Of a DNA stretch of 5,383 nt, positions 5,303 through 5,383 are shown in pieces. Position 1 is the stretch's first letter. The number at the start of each line of letters is the position of its first letter. Origin of the DNA: an uncultured bacterium (GTDB taxonomy: Bacteria; Patescibacteriota; Saccharimonadia; Saccharimonadales; Saccharimonadaceae); the NCBI GenBank assembly GCA_903844835.1, contig CAIMUU010000059.1, positions 1 to 5,383 of the forward strand, written 5' to 3'. A program made the translations under genes and the position numbers. A model generated the notes under the pieces. It did not search any database, was not told the origin of the DNA, and saw only the letters and a program-made list of their open reading frames with translations.

Positions 5303-5383
5303 CTAAGCGTTAGATGCTAAAGCGCCAATAAGCAGCTGAGAGCACCGTCTAGTTACATAGGAATATTTTTGTTTTTGCCCCAA
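5303..5383 (-). CDS. Possible C-terminal tail of an unidentified gene, cut by the right window edge
   Basis: Of the three minus-strand frames, the one starting at the window edge stays open for 26 codons to a TAG at 5303-5305, only 8 bases before the terminator stem. The other two frames stop within about 35 bases. The peptide ends in LLIGALASNA and has no motif I recognise. An open frame of this length is expected by chance roughly a quarter to a third of the time, so coding is plausible but unproven. The same DNA can form a small hairpin (5307-5325), so a non-coding RNA ending at the terminator is an equal alternative. What is supported is that a leftward transcript ends here. Confidence 0.3.
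   Translation of the reverse strand: MGQKQKYSYVTRRCSQLLIGALASNA

Noticed and set aside
5296..5383. 3' end of 23S rRNA (a stretch resembling GAAAGCATCTAAGC)
   Set aside because: Only about a dozen bases resemble it. The flanking rRNA sequence does not match, and a terminator follows within 20 bases where about 100 more rRNA bases would be expected.
5296..5383. tmRNA or RNase P RNA, suggested by an A-rich tag-like frame and a GCTTATTGG stretch
   Set aside because: There is no T-arm or CCA end before the terminator, the possible tag peptide does not end in an Ala-rich degron, and the conserved ACAGAA of RNase P RNA is absent.
1..5383. CRISPR array, insertion sequence, attachment site or tRNA gene
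   Set aside because: I saw no regularly spaced direct repeats, terminal inverted repeats, transposase motifs or tRNA T-loop signature on either strand. The window is almost fully coding.

Overview
This window is a compact stretch in which every supported gene lies on the minus strand. Read in the direction of transcription (right to left) it contains: the tail of an unidentified gene or RNA, a rho-independent terminator, a glutamate dehydrogenase gene (gdhA), arginyl-tRNA synthetase (argS), a large-conductance mechanosensitive channel (mscL), oligoribonuclease (orn), a membrane-anchored CapA/PGA_cap-like metallophosphoesterase-fold protein, and the first codons of a further gene that runs off the left edge.

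The best guess for the source is a bacterium with a reduced genome from the Candidate Phyla Radiation, most likely Candidatus Saccharibacteria (TM7). The grounds are gaps between genes of 3 to 32 bases, moderate-to-low GC, a divergent argS subtype, orn and mscL packed head-to-tail behind argS, and a CapA-like protein with unusual motif variants. This is inference from the look of the proteins, not from a marker gene. The standard genetic code fits all the ORFs.

Region by region: 5303-5383 is an open reading tail of unknown identity. 5260-5294 is a strand-specific terminator that insulates it from gdhA. A TATAAT box at 5247-5252 and a Shine-Dalgarno sequence at 5225-5233 serve gdhA. argS, mscL and orn follow with gaps of 32, 3 and 4 bases and probably form one operon for translation, osmotic safety and RNA turnover. 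The CapA-like gene starts 19 bases after orn, and another ORF starts 9 bases after that.

The most useful observation concerns start signals. The genes without a recognisable Shine-Dalgarno sequence (argS, the CapA-like gene and the left-edge ORF) each have a -10-like box ending only 6 to 10 bases before the ATG. mscL and gdhA have a Shine-Dalgarno sequence instead. This suggests that leaderless mRNAs are used for promoter-proximal genes and Shine-Dalgarno initiation for internal or leadered ones. I see no mobile element, CRISPR array, tRNA, rRNA or novel multi-gene system. The window is mostly housekeeping, with a few atypical proteins (the CapA-like protein and MscL). No gene-free stretch is longer than about 90 bases.
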